NCBI RefSeq assembly: GCF_964204645.1
Contig: NC_134025.1
Coordinates: forward strand, 26,442,001 to 26,506,000
Direction: 5' to 3'
Source: Tubulanus polymorphus
Lineage: Eukaryota; Nemertea; Palaeonemertea; Tubulaniformes; Tubulanidae
Length of the DNA stretch: 64,000 bases
Translations under genes and position numbers: made by a program
In this document: positions 34,901-47,337 of the stretch, piece by piece
Position numbering within the stretch: the first letter of the stretch is position 1
How the letters are laid out: the number at the start of each line of letters is the position of its first letter
Notes under the pieces: model-generated
Seen by the model: the letters and a program-made list of their open reading frames with translations, nothing else
Databases searched by the model: none
What the model was told of the DNA's origin: nothing

Positions 34901-37900
34901 TGTAAGATATACATATGAATATATATCTTGAATTTGCACAATTTTAACCTTCGTTTTTCAAGCTTCACTCAGCACATGACTACCTAATGAAACTGCTGTA
35001 TACTGTGTACAAACTGTCCTTTCAATAAAACGTATACATGTAAATTTCTTTATGTACTTTAACATTTGTAATCCTCCATCTACTTTTAGAATGGATTACA
35101 TCACATCAATTTTTAAGAACGATATCAATGTTTTCTGCATTTTTTAAAATATCTACCATATGAATGTGTTCATAATATTGCTGATTGGTCCTCCTTACAG
35201 GCGAAATATTCAAGTGAACAGTTTCACATCATGGGAAACCTTACTGCCACAGGGGTATATTAACACAAACCTCGTATACTTTTTCAATTTTTCTTCATAG
35301 AAATCATTCAGCCCAAGTTGATTTAATCTGCTTTAATCTGTGGTTTTTTGAATTAGGTTTTTATCATTGCTGTCCTCAATGGGTTAGTTGCTTGTGAATA
35401 TCATTTTTCAAGTTCTGCGCTAATGTGCAACAACTTTTTGAGGACAGCGTTAATTGTCTGTCTGTTGAAAGAAATACAATATTTTTAGAGTTAGGTAGGG
35501 TGTATGTACTTTGATTTTATCGAAAGTTAAGTGTTAAAGTAAGAGCTATTTACTTTGCATTTTAACATTCCGTTGCTGTACTTTTTGTAACATCTAAGTA
35601 TAGATTCAAAGAACAGTCTTAAGTGATTTACCGCTTTCTTGGGTTGAATGATAGATTCACATCACACCATTTCAATTTCAAATTTCATTTCACAGTCAGT
35701 ATTACGGACACTAAGTTCATCAGTATCTGTCTACTACAGAACTGCTCAACACTAGCTACCTCATTCATTCCATATTCGCTGTAACACCTTTCCTGCCTTG
35801 TACATATATTACCTCAACTAACAACTATCAATTCAAACATTCACTTTGAATATTCACAGGCTTTTTCAGCCTTTTTATATAGCCATTATGCATAGCATAA
35901 TCGCTGACTGCATTACATTCTCATTCGACTGTAACACTTTGCAATATGATGCCATCACAACTTGCAAATGTCACCATTTTTAAGCTCTTCTCTAAAAATG
36001 TTCAACAATTCTTTCAATAAATATTTTTTTATTTTGTGTATGCATCGAACCAACTGGAATGATAGTGTAGGAAATTAATTTTGCCACCTTATTTGATTAC
36101 TTATCGGGTAAACCCTTTACTCTGAAGTTTGATATTTACCAGTAACATGTCTATCATAAGTCTAGATTAGGAGAATTTGGTTTATTTCTTGAATTGCATG
36201 ATACGTTTTGTATATATTGACTCTTACGGTAGATTTGTTGAACTACTATAGCTGTAGCGTCTTGTATATATTAATCATTAAATCATAAGATATATATTTA
36301 CAATATTCTACGATGGAAATATTTGGAAAATTTACATATAAGATTATGTATTTTGTACTTATATTTGAATATTTTGTCATGTTCTAGCATCGATAAGGGT
36401 AAAGCATTATCCCTAGTTCTCCACTGTGCTGATATAAGCCACCCAGCAAAAGACTGGGGTCTTCACCACCGATGGACATCACTACTGCTGGAAGAATTCT
36501 TCAGACAGGTACAGGTTTTTCATTTACGAATATTTCAAGTTGATTGTTATGGCTTGTGATTGACGGCTTATCTATGAATGGAGCATAATCTACTGTGAAT
36601 GTATTTCTGTGTACGCGCATCATCATTATTTAATTCATCTTTCTACAGGGTGATAGAGAACAAGAATTGGGACTTCCATTTTCACCATTGTGTGACAGGA
36701 AAAATACATTAGTCGCTGAATCTCAAATAGGTAAATCCATTGTATAAATCCTCTTGGGCCGCTGGAGTGGAATAACTTTAGGACTTACTTTGAACGAAAT
36801 CCAAGTCTGTTTCATCATTTGCCAATGGTTCTTGATTATCCAATCTAAGCCCAAGCATTAACAATGAAATCAACCTTTCCTGACAAGCAATGAAAGAATG
36901 AGTGTCGACCCTTTTAGGTTTCATTGACTTCATCGTGGATCCTAGTTTCCAAGTGATGGGCGATATGCTAGAGAAGATTTTAGTACCGTTACACCAGCCA
37001 CATATGTCAACTCGTCAGGTATCTGGGGCAATCGAAGAGATTCCTGAGAAACAAGATCGCAGCACTAGTACTACGAGCTTAGGTAGCCGTCCGAATACGC
37101 CTAAATCGGCGTTAGGTAGGTTTGGTAAGTAACACAAGTTTTCAACAGCTCTGCTCTGTGGCACTTGTGGTACTAACCCTTCCTTACTTTATTTAAACCT
37201 AACCTATTATGCGCCGCTTGCAAATGATTTTTATCTAGAAATGTTAATTTGAAATATAATCGAATGAAGATTATTAATTATCATGTCTTCGTTTACGTAT
37301 TTTTTAGTTTTTGTTGTGTTTTTTTTAACTGTATTTATACTAATACCTGCATTGATTATAATGTATGTTTGTTTTGATAATTATATTATAAATAAACTGA
37401 TGAATGAATCATGCATGTGTCTTAGCTAGAAAATATATGTGGTATACTGCTACTGACCTGAAATGATTAAGGAATCTGGCAAAAATATTTATTTACGTTT
37501 TATTGTCTTATATGTTGTCATCTATGAAAGCTTTCTATAGAGTAATGTATGAGTGCGTATGTATGTTTCAGTTCTAACATCCATGAAACGATTTCAAATG
37601 AGAGGACAACTCTCTCCAAGACAAATCAAGGGTCTGGATCAATATCTCAATGTTAAATATCACCTATTTTAGAATTCTAATCACTTACGATGTACTGTAC
37701 TCGGAATGTATAGGATTTTGATTTTAATACGGGCATCGATCTTACATAATTCTAGATGTTTAGGCCTAATTGGGAACTTCGGCATTTACTTCTCACTTAG
37801 ATTTGGCTGGCACAATCTAATTGGAAATTAGTGAGATGTAGTTAAATTCGTGTTAAGATAGATATTTCGTATGTGTTGCTGAGAGATTTTCTGATTCCAA

Positions 37901-39291
37901 AGTAAATCTTCAAGACGAAACTTGATACCTTGCAGATATAGAACGTGTGTGTGTGCTTCATTGTATATCACTGATGTATGACATATTCATTTTCATGGAT
38001 TTCAGGTGGTCGATATGAATTAGATCGTTGTTGGACACCACCTCTGTTACACAATAAAGGTCTATGGAAAGAACGAGCTATAAAAGGTACTTGTTCTTCA
38101 AGTTGCGGAATGTACAGTTCCATCTTTTTTCCATTTGTCCTTTGAACCGCTGGGCCCTCTTACAAATTATTGCTGTTTACAGATGCATCACTAAGAACGC
38201 CTAGCTCAGGAGATCCACCTGCCAACTTAAGTACCAATGCCAAAGAAAAAGTTGCCGACAATAAGGCGGTTACCAATTCGCAGCCCGTTGCCGCCGGTGA
38301 CGCTGATTCAGGAGTAGATTCCCCTAAAGATACTGACGAAAAGCAGCCTGATACCACACACACAACAAAAGGTAATGCTATTCTAATAGATACATGTAAC
38401 TTATTAGATGTGACCATTTTATGAATATATAATTGAAACAGATAATTGAATGAATGAACTTCCGGAATTTGATAATATTACTATGTTATTTAATACTCTT
38501 CAAGAGTCATAGTGCTCCATACCAAGGCATCGTATTCACCGATATACATTTCTCTTATTGCAAACTACGTGCATCAGATTAGAAACAAATGCCTGGACCC
38601 TAATAAAAGTATGATATGAGAATAGTAACCTGTAGAACACATTCTTGAACGTTTGCGTCACTAGAGCTTGAATCATTTCGTACTCCGACGATATGTAAAT
38701 GAGCAAAAAACTTTTTTCACATCAAATGCTGGCTCTAATTCACCATGTAGATGAAATCATATTTATTTGTTTCTATGTGGATCTCTCACACTGCATGGAC
38801 TCAATGTTTGAAATGCACATTACCGCTATATTGAGTACAGTTTATATGAAATATAGATACCGATGTAATCCCGTTACTATTTTATACATTTTTAAATAAG
38901 TGTATAACACCTTTCACACCTTCCTTCCAATGTATATAGATAATTCGTAGAATTCTCCTACGTGGGCACTACCTTCTCAAATTGAACGGTAAGTTGTGCA
39001 TGTTGCTCTTAATTCACTGCTTAATTATTTACAACTCCTGGTAATTATCCACATTTTTACATACGTAATACGATTAATACGATCTAAGAACTGCCGTTGA
39101 TGTAATTGCCAAATCTATCTTAATACTTACAAACAATATTTCCATACCCAGTTTTGAGTATGGGACCAGTTTTGGATGCGTTTCATGCATATTCTATGTG
39201 GTTTGCTTATTTCATTACAGTTAGCCGCCCGACATCAGTGACAGGACTCCGAGATGAGCTAGATAGGCCAGACTCTACTGATGACAATTAG
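28752..39291 (+). CDS. PDE1: PDE1, calcium/calmodulin-dependent 3',5'-cyclic nucleotide phosphodiesterase: conserved gene body
   Basis: Hydrolyses cAMP/cGMP to 5'-nucleotides when Ca2+/calmodulin binds its N-terminal region. Coding exons read from GT-AG sites with matching phase: 28752-28932, 29167-29280, 32646-32828, 33003-33069, 33311-33427, 33846-33986, 34207-34307, 34390-34515, 34606-34707, 36388-36508, 36649-36730, 36918-37124, 38006-38086, 38183-38371, 39221-39291 (TAG). Joined to the 14696 first exon they give 748 aa in one open frame. Visible PDE class I marks are HNLIH, HDYEHTGTTNNFH, ENHH, HCADISHPAK and the nucleotide-selecting Gln in SQIGFIDF. Order and spacing follow vertebrate PDE1A/PDE1C closely, and the pre-catalytic segment YIDETR...DELSEVEPDAVPTEVRDWL is PDE1-specific. 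Introns are short in the body and very long 5', as in mammalian PDE1 genes with alternative promoters. The assignment is certain at family level; I cannot say which vertebrate paralogue it is closest to. Confidence 0.97.
29167..29280 (+). CDS. PDE1: PDE1 calmodulin-binding exon
   Basis: The acceptor TTATTACAG and donor ACCAG|GTACAG bound an exon encoding (R)LKYLVKRLEKDDLSKEDI, then NLVYAASVLETVYIDET, both closely matching the vertebrate segment that follows the first calmodulin-binding site. The start is a basic amphipathic helix of calmodulin-binding type. The exon enters and leaves in phase 2, so the 30064 cassette can be inserted after it. Confidence 0.95.
30064..30201 (+). CDS. PDE1: Candidate phase 2-2 cassette exon of PDE1 (46 codons)
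   Basis: The acceptor CTTATATTTAG and donor GAAG|GTGTTC enclose 138 bases, open in the PDE1 frame, entering after DET(R) and leaving with an Arg codon split the same way. The product is an acidic Ser/Thr/Asp-rich stretch (ENVHASYADDTSQDGTTSD) followed by GLSRVTFQLVTPQKSTRRR. Inclusion puts 46 residues between the first calmodulin-binding helix and the DELSEVEPD pre-catalytic segment. Vertebrate PDE1 proteins I know lack this insert. Skipping is also possible, because 29167 and 32646 join perfectly. Confidence 0.6.
32646..32828 (+). CDS. PDE1: PDE1 pre-catalytic regulatory exon
   Basis: The acceptor TTGCTTTTCAG begins RLCDEDDELSEVEPDAVPTE, followed by VRDWLALTFTRSMSNMKRRG and EKPKFRSVAHAIRAGIMVD, ending at GATAG|GTAGTT. 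This aligns residue for residue with the vertebrate PDE1 segment holding the second calmodulin-binding/autoinhibitory helix (EVRDWLAxTFTR). Entry and exit are in phase 2. Confidence 0.96.
33003..34707 (+). CDS. PDE1: PDE1 catalytic domain, N-terminal exon group (metal-binding half)
   Basis: Six exons (33003-33069, 33311-33427, 33846-33986, 34207-34307, 34390-34515, 34606-34707) encode RIYRRMSSSVGLHVPPTV, MDEWSFDVFAAND, GYSKHKNPYHNLIHAADVAQ, LTDLEIFAVIVAACIHDYEH, ALLYNDRAVLENHHISASF and VIEMVLATDMSYHFQQIKNM. The catalytic-acid His of HNLIH and the Zn/Mg ligands of HNLIH and HDYEH are all intact. Phases run 2-0-0-0-2-2-2. The intron after FHINT has the donor AA|GTATGG; using it gives INTNSDVALLYND, matching the family. 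Confidence 0.96.
35201..35254 (+). CDS. PDE1: Candidate in-frame cassette exon inside the PDE1 catalytic domain (18 codons)
   Basis: A strong acceptor (GGTCCTCCTTACAG) and a moderate donor (AGGG|GTATAT) bound 54 open bases in phase 2-2, between exons 34606-34707 and 36388-36508. Inclusion changes PENIDKGKAL to PEKRNIQVNSFTSW followed by ETLLPQGIDKGKAL. The site is the loop between the helix carrying TDMSYHFQQI and the HCADISHP helix. The flanking exons also join directly, so it would be optional. I know of no such insert in vertebrate PDE1. Confidence 0.48.
36388..37124 (+). CDS. PDE1: PDE1 catalytic domain, C-terminal exon group (M-loop and invariant Gln)
   Basis: Exons 36388-36508, 36649-36730 and 36918-37124 encode KALSLVLHCADISHPAKDWG, LLLEEFFRQGDREQELGLPF, SPLCDRKNTLVAESQIG and FIDFIVDPSFQVMGDMLEKI. 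They carry the last metal-ligand Asp (HCAD) and the invariant purine-binding Gln (SQIGF), so the enzyme should be active. After the fold ends, the third exon runs into a Ser/Thr tail (QDRSTSTTSLGSRPNTPKSA) with proline-directed phosphorylation sites. The exit is in phase 1 (TTTG|GTAAGT). Confidence 0.96.
37572..37672 (+). CDS. PDE1: Candidate alternative terminal exon of PDE1
   Basis: The acceptor ATGTATGTTTCAG follows the 37124 donor. Read in phase 1 it stays open for 33 codons (VLTSMKRFQMRGQLSPRQ, then IKGLDQYLNVKYHLF) to TAG at 37670. Use of this exon would replace the WTPPLLHNKG...-type tail with a short basic C-terminus. No polyadenylation hexamer is obvious just downstream, so the call rests on acceptor and frame alone. 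Confidence 0.3.
38006..39291 (+). CDS. PDE1: PDE1 C-terminal tail exons and stop
   Basis: Exons 38006-38086, 38183-38371 and 39221-39291, all in phase 1. The first encodes GRYELDRCWTPPLLHNKGLW then KERAIK, corresponding to the W...NxxRWxxxA segment that follows the catalytic domain in vertebrate PDE1. The second is a disordered, Ala/Asp/Ser/Thr-rich tail. The last ends LRDELDRPDSTDDN-stop, an acidic terminus. The 3' UTR starts at 39292; I could not identify its poly(A) signal with confidence. Confidence 0.9.
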
Positions 39292-40095
39292 TCAGATATG
39301 AGCGTGGAGTATAGTGCATCTTGATCTTGAAACATACAAAATAATAATAGAAAACGTTGTTAGACGTCATGGATGTGGTGTTCCTGGTATGAAAATACAT
39401 ATACCGAATGCAGAGACTGTGATACAATACCATGAATACATTTCTTGAAATTGCATGTATGCTAGCTTAGGATACAATATGTTATCGTATCCAAGTTTAA
39501 TTCATTCAGGAAAACAGGGTATAATTTACATTGTGTGCCGTATCTAGATTTACTGAAATTCCGTTGATTATGTTAATACACTTATTCTACAATCAATTAT
39601 ACGAAGATTTGTGCATATATATTAGGATTATATTTCATTTCATTACATATATTCGATTTACTATCTTTCCAATTTGGTTGCAGGTAATGCGAGAGGAACA
39701 TTTTCAAACATTAAAGATATATCAAATCATTATATGAACATTGTACCAACGACGTAGCTCAGTATTAAGTTGGATTTGAAAAGGGAATCTCAGCGTCATA
39801 ATTGAATTAGTAATAAGCAGCCAAAAAATATCGAACCTTGTTTTCCTGAATGTTTCACAGTAACTACTTTCATCGTATACGATGCGATGATCGTGGGCAC
39901 AGTTACGTATATCGAATGTATGAATATAGATTTGCTCTTCTTCATACATTGCTGTCCTCGCGGAAAGAATTGTCAATGATGAGTGTGTCATTATACAGAT
40001 ATAGAATTTGATGTGTTGTTGGTAAATAAGTGAGACAAATCATAAGAATGTTGGATTCTGCTGCTGCTTATACATAAATGAAACGAATATATAGT

Positions 40096-40098
<3 letters not shown>

Positions 40099-40136
<38 letters not shown>
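40099..40136. repeat. (TA)n microsatellite, about 38 bp
   Basis: A short pure TA tract downstream of PDE1. Confidence 0.95.
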
Positions 40137-40139
<3 letters not shown>

Positions 40140-40924
40140 TTTGTGATATTTTTGACAAATACAATCCCAGCACTGTAATACATGTGTCTCGCAGAGGATT
40201 TTTTAGAGGAAATTGAAGTCCCGGTTTTGTTGAAAAAATCGTCCCTAGTTCTCGTATTTTGCGTTAGCATTGCATTTGAACGTTTTGAAAATCGAAATTG
40301 ACTCGATAAAGCGACGATCCAGGAACTGACCCGATTCGCAAAAGTGTCTGCCTTGTATTTGTTAAAATTGTCTAGTATCGTGTAACAATGAATTGTTATT
40401 ACGTTAGTGTAAAACAAAATCTATGACGCAGATACACACACAAAAATGATGGGAAAAATACGATAAATTATAATTAAAATCATAATTTCACGGTACGTCA
40501 TTATTGCTCAGAAGGTCCCTTTGTGGAAGCTGAAATTCAATCAGTTTTTGAAATATTTTTCATAGAAATTGAGCTTTTGGTAGTATATGAGAAGAGTTTG
40601 TTTTATCAATCACTTTTGTGTGCGCAGTCTTGACTAATCCCGTATGAAACTCCTGATTATATAGTTAAATATACGTGTTTGTTTTTTCAATCCACATTTG
40701 TTATTTGTTATAATCAATTGTGTATTTTTATTGTATTCTTTGTTATGAAGTCGTTTTGGAGTCATAATGTTATAACTTCAAATCATGAACCATATGATTT
40801 AGAAGTGCTTTTTAGATGTCACCAACATGAAACAAATAACCCTCACATTTTATTCCCGAGTGTAGTTGACAGTCCAAAAGATAGTTTGCAAATAATCATG
40901 CCGCCGAAATTTATATATATAATT

Positions 40925-41199
<275 letters not shown>

Positions 41200-42113
41200 A
41201 TATGCCATCTATGTGATAGTAATAAATTCTAGAAGAGTTCATCTAATGATTGTTGCTGTTAACAATTGAGGTCATCTTGTGTTTATTCCGAATTGTAATT
41301 TTTGGTGATGTTTTAGTATTGAACATTGATTTCTTTTAAGATATTTTACCGGACTCTGAAAATCGTACACTGTAGGGTCTGTACTGTGAATCGTTATAAA
41401 CCAAATCAGGGAACCTTCATGTGCAGCTGTAGATGTATGGTGATATACCAAGCTCTTGTTTTATTCAGGAAGGTTATTATAGTGCCTCCTGTTTTTATTT
41501 CGACCTTCTTTTTAATTCCCTATTAGTCTTAGCGATATTCTATGGCTCTCGCGAATCTTTTACCTGACATCGAATCCGCATATTGTCATTTCTGTATTCA
41601 TAACTAAAGGCTGAAGTTTCTATTTTGGGCACTGAAAATAAATGAATGTATAGCCTTTTTTGTTTTCTCTTGAAAAAAAGGAAACGATTTTCTCCGTTTG
41701 AAATTCACCAGTCAAAGTATTCGCTTACAATCAATGCACTGACTTATTATTTATATGCATAATATTTATGCTTTTGTATTAATTGCTTAGTTTCTGCTTA
41801 GATTCGAAACCAAAATAACGTCTTAATTTCAGCGCGCTGGAGTCTCGCTCCCTACGATCAGTGTGACTGATGCTAATAAAACGTGATTGTTTCCATCGAT
41901 GTTTAGGATAATCGTTCAATTAAATGCTTGATTTGGTTAGCTTTTTGAGATCACCTGCTGACTGTCCTCGCATTGCTAGACACATGTACACTTGTAATAT
42001 AGATTAAACAAAAAATTTCGGATAAAATAAGAATGAGTATAACGGTATTCATAATGATGTAATTAATACTAAAACAAAGATGTCTATTCTTTGTTATCGC
42101 ACTGGTTAAAAAC

Positions 42114-42114
<1 letters not shown>

Positions 42115-42177
<63 letters not shown>
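42115..42177. repeat. (TA)n microsatellite, about 63 bp
   Basis: A pure TA tract in the PDE1-ZFYVE1 intergenic region. Confidence 0.95.
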
Positions 42178-42183
<6 letters not shown>

Positions 42184-45100
42184 GATAGGGTACTTGTAAA
42201 ATATGAATATTATAACGAATATAATCAAAACCCTTGATGGTAAGGTTTTGTTTGTAGCGATATCGATGTACTACTGCCCCGTGGAATCAGAAAGATTTCA
42301 TTCTCATTAGTATTCACGTCTTAGAAAATAAATGCATGCATATTTGTGTACCCTTCATTTTATTATGTGTGACACGAGAACATAATTGGTTCTTGTGTAA
42401 CATGGTTTAACCATAGACTTATACTAATGGTATGGTTTTTAGAATGAACTAATATCTAATATGTTATTTGATAATTACATAAATAAAGGCAACAAAGTAT
42501 TGGTATTATCAAACGTGATTTTCTAATAACGGCATTTATTAGAAATGAGACAATATTCATATTCGGGGATTCTTCTGGTTCGTTGGATTTCATAAAACAT
42601 TCCTGAATTACTACCTGAGATAAAAATGAATTGATAATAGCCTTTATTAGATGTAATAGTTACAGTATGTGAGAGTTAGGAATTCTTCAGAATGTTTACT
42701 GCTCTGTGTGTTGGTTGGTTTGTATGATTGCTGATATTCATATCGATGATATCGAAAGATTGTTTGAAAGAAATCCAAAAACAAATTCCATAGATTATAG
42801 ATTTTGATAATCCAATCGCTTAGTGTGAAAAAGCTACGAAGTACATACATATATAAAGTATGTATAGGCCGACTTATAAAAATAAAACAAAGAGATTTTA
42901 TGAAATTCATTTCAGTATGAATTCTTGATCGTTAGGCGTTGGTGATGTATACGTCGATAACGATGTGGTTGTGAAATGAATAAACGCATCAAAAAAGGAT
43001 TGCCTATTTTTGAACCGTTTCTGAGACTTCTATTATACCGGTTTAGTAGAACTACGTGTAAACTGACGACTTGCAAATACATCATTTGGTTATGGCTATT
43101 TACTTGACAATAATCAACTTAGGTATAGATAATTGCCTCAAATGAAGTTCCCTAAAGACCTGTTATTGGAACGTTCTCAGAAATTTGAACACAGATTGAG
43201 CTAATAGTCACTTATATGAAATCTGTGTATGGTTGTGAATCATTGAAAGTAGGTATGATTCTGAGTGAGAAGTGAGATTTGAATCCGTACGTTTTAATTC
43301 AACCGAATGAAATGAATGGTGCATGTGTGTGAACAAGAAGGGCCTTACATACGCGCCCGCATACGCGAGAGAGCGCACCCCTTGCATAACCCCTAAGATA
43401 TCTTTGTGGCTCCTTATACGTGGTGATCTAAAGGATAACTCTTCTACCGACATTTATTACTCCAAGTGACATACGTAACTGATTAAAACTGAAGGAAATC
43501 AGCTAAAGAAAACATAAAAACCGGTTGTAGTTCATTTTACTGCAAGCATTATATATACCTATATATCACATTTTATCTTATGCAACGGTTTAAAATCCCA
43601 TGTCTAATGCATTCTCCTTGATACATTTAAGGAAGCAATGCATTAGCTTGATGAGTGTCATTTCTTTGCATTCGATTTCTTTTTGTATGCCGTATTCATA
43701 ATGTTTCATATATTTGGAACGTATATTTGTATATAGGTCAAGAAAAGACATATTTCGATTTAACTAATACCGAATATCAGATCGAAACGTATATCTAAAT
43801 AGATTATTAATGAAATCACACATGTTGGGATTATTTATCACATCATATGAAATGAGAAATAATTTGTTACGACAATGGCAGACAGACTATCTGGGTGACT
43901 CCAGCATCTGTTATATATGTTTGTTTTTTTCTTTTCTCTCAAAATTTCTTCTAAGTTATGTCTTGCTTCTTGCAAATAATGTATTGTTCTTCAAGAATCG
44001 TTCTCCTTGGCTTGTTTACATTCATTCCATGTGCTTGATTCCTATGCAGAGCCTATTGACTACGTACATAAACACAACTATTGTGTACTTCTTTTTTACA
44101 GATGATACGCTTAGGTTTTTGCCAGTTGTTGATATAATTGTATTCTATTTATCCTTAACTACTTTTAAATCGTCAAATTGTTTATATCTAATACTTAACC
44201 AAGTGGACAATCCTTTCGCTCACTTTCGTTGAATCGTATTAAGTGATACGTACTCCCTTCGAAGATTATCTTCTAAAGCTTCATTGAGTGCAAATTGTTC
44301 CCGTGTTTCCAATATTATCATGGATTGTTTTATTGTTGCTTATCTTGTTGAATTGGAAGAAAAATCTAATAACCGAAAAAAAAACAATCTAGATGTGTAT
44401 AATTTTTTAGTCACTGTTCAAAACCACTTTTTCACTGAAGATGCCTAAAGTGATCTGCTATACACAAAAATAAATCTGTGGTTTTTCTCTATTTTCCAAA
44501 AATGGAGAGCCTGTAAATTAAAGAAATTGTGCAGAGACTTTTATGTATTGATGTGTATAGAGAAACCATGTGAAAATAAATGTCCACCAATCGAGGACCA
44601 TAGTATCTGACTTCATATATTCGTTTTGATTCATTGAATTTTTACTTTGCATCGAACCAATCGGTGGCTATACCCCATACCATAGACCTACCATATCCAC
44701 CCAGATGTTCTTGGTTAATAAATACGTACGTTTTGAGAACGCCTAAAACTATGACATACAATCTTGGATGTGTTTATGACGTTTCACCTCATCGAGTGTC
44801 CCCCATATAATATAAACAAATCTAGGTAAAGACGTGTAGTCTTTGTTTCCTGAGTTAATTGTATCCAATCATATTTACTGCCGACTTAGACGGTTTTGGT
44901 AGTTCATTCATCAGGTTGTAGAGTTATTAGTTTCCTAAATGAGGTTGTCTTTCTGGATCCACAATCTAATTAACCGTCTGTGATGGTATACCGAACGAAC
45001 TTATTGCGAGGATGTTGCTTCATGCACAAAAAGAGAGAGGCATAGCCGAATACAAGAACTAACAATCGCATACGCACAATTATTATTCATCTATATATTT

Positions 45101-45724
45101 TCTTAACAACACGGTCATTAACCAGAAATTTGAATTCAACGTTAGTTTTTATTTTTGCACGTATTGCACTTTTAACATGGGAAAAGATGCCAAATATTTT
45201 CGTTGGCAACATATCAATAAAATTATAAACATATATATTCATGTATCATCGGAATAAATAGCAATGATTCTCCGCAAGATTTTCCCTAGTCCGATAAGAA
45301 TATGCGATCAATTTAAAGTTTTCAGTGAAAAAAGAACAGTACATATTATACATAGAAATGTGGAAACTTTTTGTTGCGTTAACAATATCGTACTATATAT
45401 TTCATTGGCACTATAGCAACCGAGAACGATATATTATATTCTAAAATTTGGAAGCATAAAACATTCAAGGTAATACATACAAGAAGATGTACGATAAAAG
45501 TCACAAAGATAACGTATCTCATTTACACTTCTCTACCGACATTACTTGCAGTTAACATGTACACCAGTTTTTGCTAGATATAGTGAGGACTACGACGGAC
45601 GCATGAATTACATTTCAATTAATAATTTCAATCATTAAATTTATATTCTCATGATTGGTAATTTCTAATCTTAAATCTGGACACGATTGAGACATCATTA
45701 TAACTTATCATTGATAATTTCGTT

Positions 45725-45874
45725 TACAGTGGAACGCTATTATAACGATTCATCAGATACCAGTAACAAATCTAGGATTTTCTCCTTTGTATCATATCAG
45801 ATAGGACAAACTATTAGTTATAACAAATAGATTAGCTGGTCCCCTGAAGTTCGTTGTAATGAGGTTCCACCGTA
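45725..45874. mobile_element. pogo/Tigger-like MITE downstream of ZFYVE1
   Basis: TA dinucleotides flank a 146-base element. The left end CAGTGGAACGCTATTATAAC and the complement of the right end (CGGTGGAACCTCATTACAAC) form imperfect inverted repeats of over 20 bases. TA duplication and a CAGTGGAAC terminus are typical of pogo-group Tc1/mariner elements. No transposase remains. Confidence 0.6.
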
Positions 45875-46200
45875 TGTAATTTTTAAATGCTGGCCATCCA
45901 AAAAAACATGAAAATAAAGAGTCATCAGTACATAAAACGTAAAAGCCAACGATTACAATTCAATCAAATTATCAAAACTATAAATATTTTGGGTGCTTAC
46001 TAGTTGCTACGCCTTACTATTTTAGACTTAAGAAGGTTAGTCTGAGAGTAACCACCCGGAATATTTCACTTTTGATAAATTTTTTAGTTCAATTACAATT
46101 TTAGGATTTTACGTTTTGTTACTGCATCACGGATATTGCAATTTCAAGCGAGTTATCAGTACATTATTCACAACAATACAGTCGGATTGATGAAACCACA

Positions 46201-47337
46201 TTACAACTCATCTTTATTCTTATCACAGTTTTTGCACACTCGCACAGGTTCATCCCAGCCTCGTGAAGGAACTCGTCTGAGAGCGGGAGAACATTCATCG
46301 CAAACACCTTCACCGCACGACCGACAGTGATGGATACGAAGTTTCGGCCCGAACTCACTTTTACACACACAACAATTCTTGATCAACTCGTCAGCGACCC
46401 AATAAGCCGGTCGAGCAGATTCTTTCAGAAATTCTGGAAAAATCAACGGCAATATTTATCATAAAATAAGATTCAACCCAATGGAATACTCCTCACAAGA
46501 CAAAATATACTTGAAAATGATTCTGTTTATGACGAAACCCGTCTATTACTAAGATTTCCAGCAAGTCCCAGCTACTATATTTATATCAATCCAGATTTGA
46601 TTAATACAAATTAAATAATGTAATATGAAATATGACAATTTATAGATTGTATAACAAACTAACCCATAGGGTAATCTATAGCCGATGCTAATACGCCAAC
46701 AGTACTACCCACAGCTTCAGTGACCTTCCTCGCAGTAACCTGTATATCATCTGTATCTGGAATTTCAACTAGCCAATGAAAAACAGGAAAATTCAATTGA
46801 ATGATATAAAATTTATCAACAGGTCCCAGCATGAATCCCTATAGTGTTAGTCATTCTTCACTGCAAGATTCTTAGGTTTAGGTTCGATTTTTCAAAACTC
46901 ACCATCGACGTTTTTCTCGTAGCAATCATCACACACTCGTACTAATGCTTCGCCCCAACCTCGCTCGGGTACCGCTCGTCTTTTAGTTGAACAATCATCA
47001 CAGAAACCGTGACCACATGCGCGGCAATGATGCTTAGTATCAGTCGGAGTAAACATCTCTTTACATTTAAAACACTCCTGAAAAGAAAATTAGTTGAATT
47101 CTAGTTGAATTTGAAAGCCGGTAATTCATTTTAGAGAAACACCATTATTGCTTTGAGATAACTTACAAAAATTTCCGAATTTGGGACCCAGTATGGTGGA
47201 GCTATTTGATCAGCCATCCAGCTAGATATGAATCTAGTTGGTTTCGCACTGACCGATGTAACCGCACCAGAAACATAACCTACTCCCTCTAAAAGCTTAC
47301 GAGCTGCATTGTGTGTTCCTTGTAGAACAGTAGGACC
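46201..47337 (-). CDS. ZFYVE1: ZFYVE1 exons 8-11: tandem FYVE domains
   Basis: Exons 47337-47167, 47077-46903, 46768-46664 and 46433-46201. FYVE 1 spans PPYWVPNSEIFECFKCKEMF, TKHHCRACGHGFCDDCS and RVCDDC. FYVE 2 spans ARPAYWVADELIKNCCVCKS, RIHHCRSCGEGVCDECS and PVRVCKNC. Both keep the zinc ligands and the HHCRxCG PI3P-binding core. A conserved helix (VTARKVTEAVGSTVGVLASA) links them, as in human DFCP1. The protein ends DKNKDEL, as human ends KKPGDL. Confidence 0.95.

Noticed and set aside
43810-44232. 140-codon hydrophobic frame, possibly a membrane protein
   Set aside because: T-rich DNA gives Phe/Leu/Tyr-rich frames by chance; no conserved helix pattern or Cys/motif signature.
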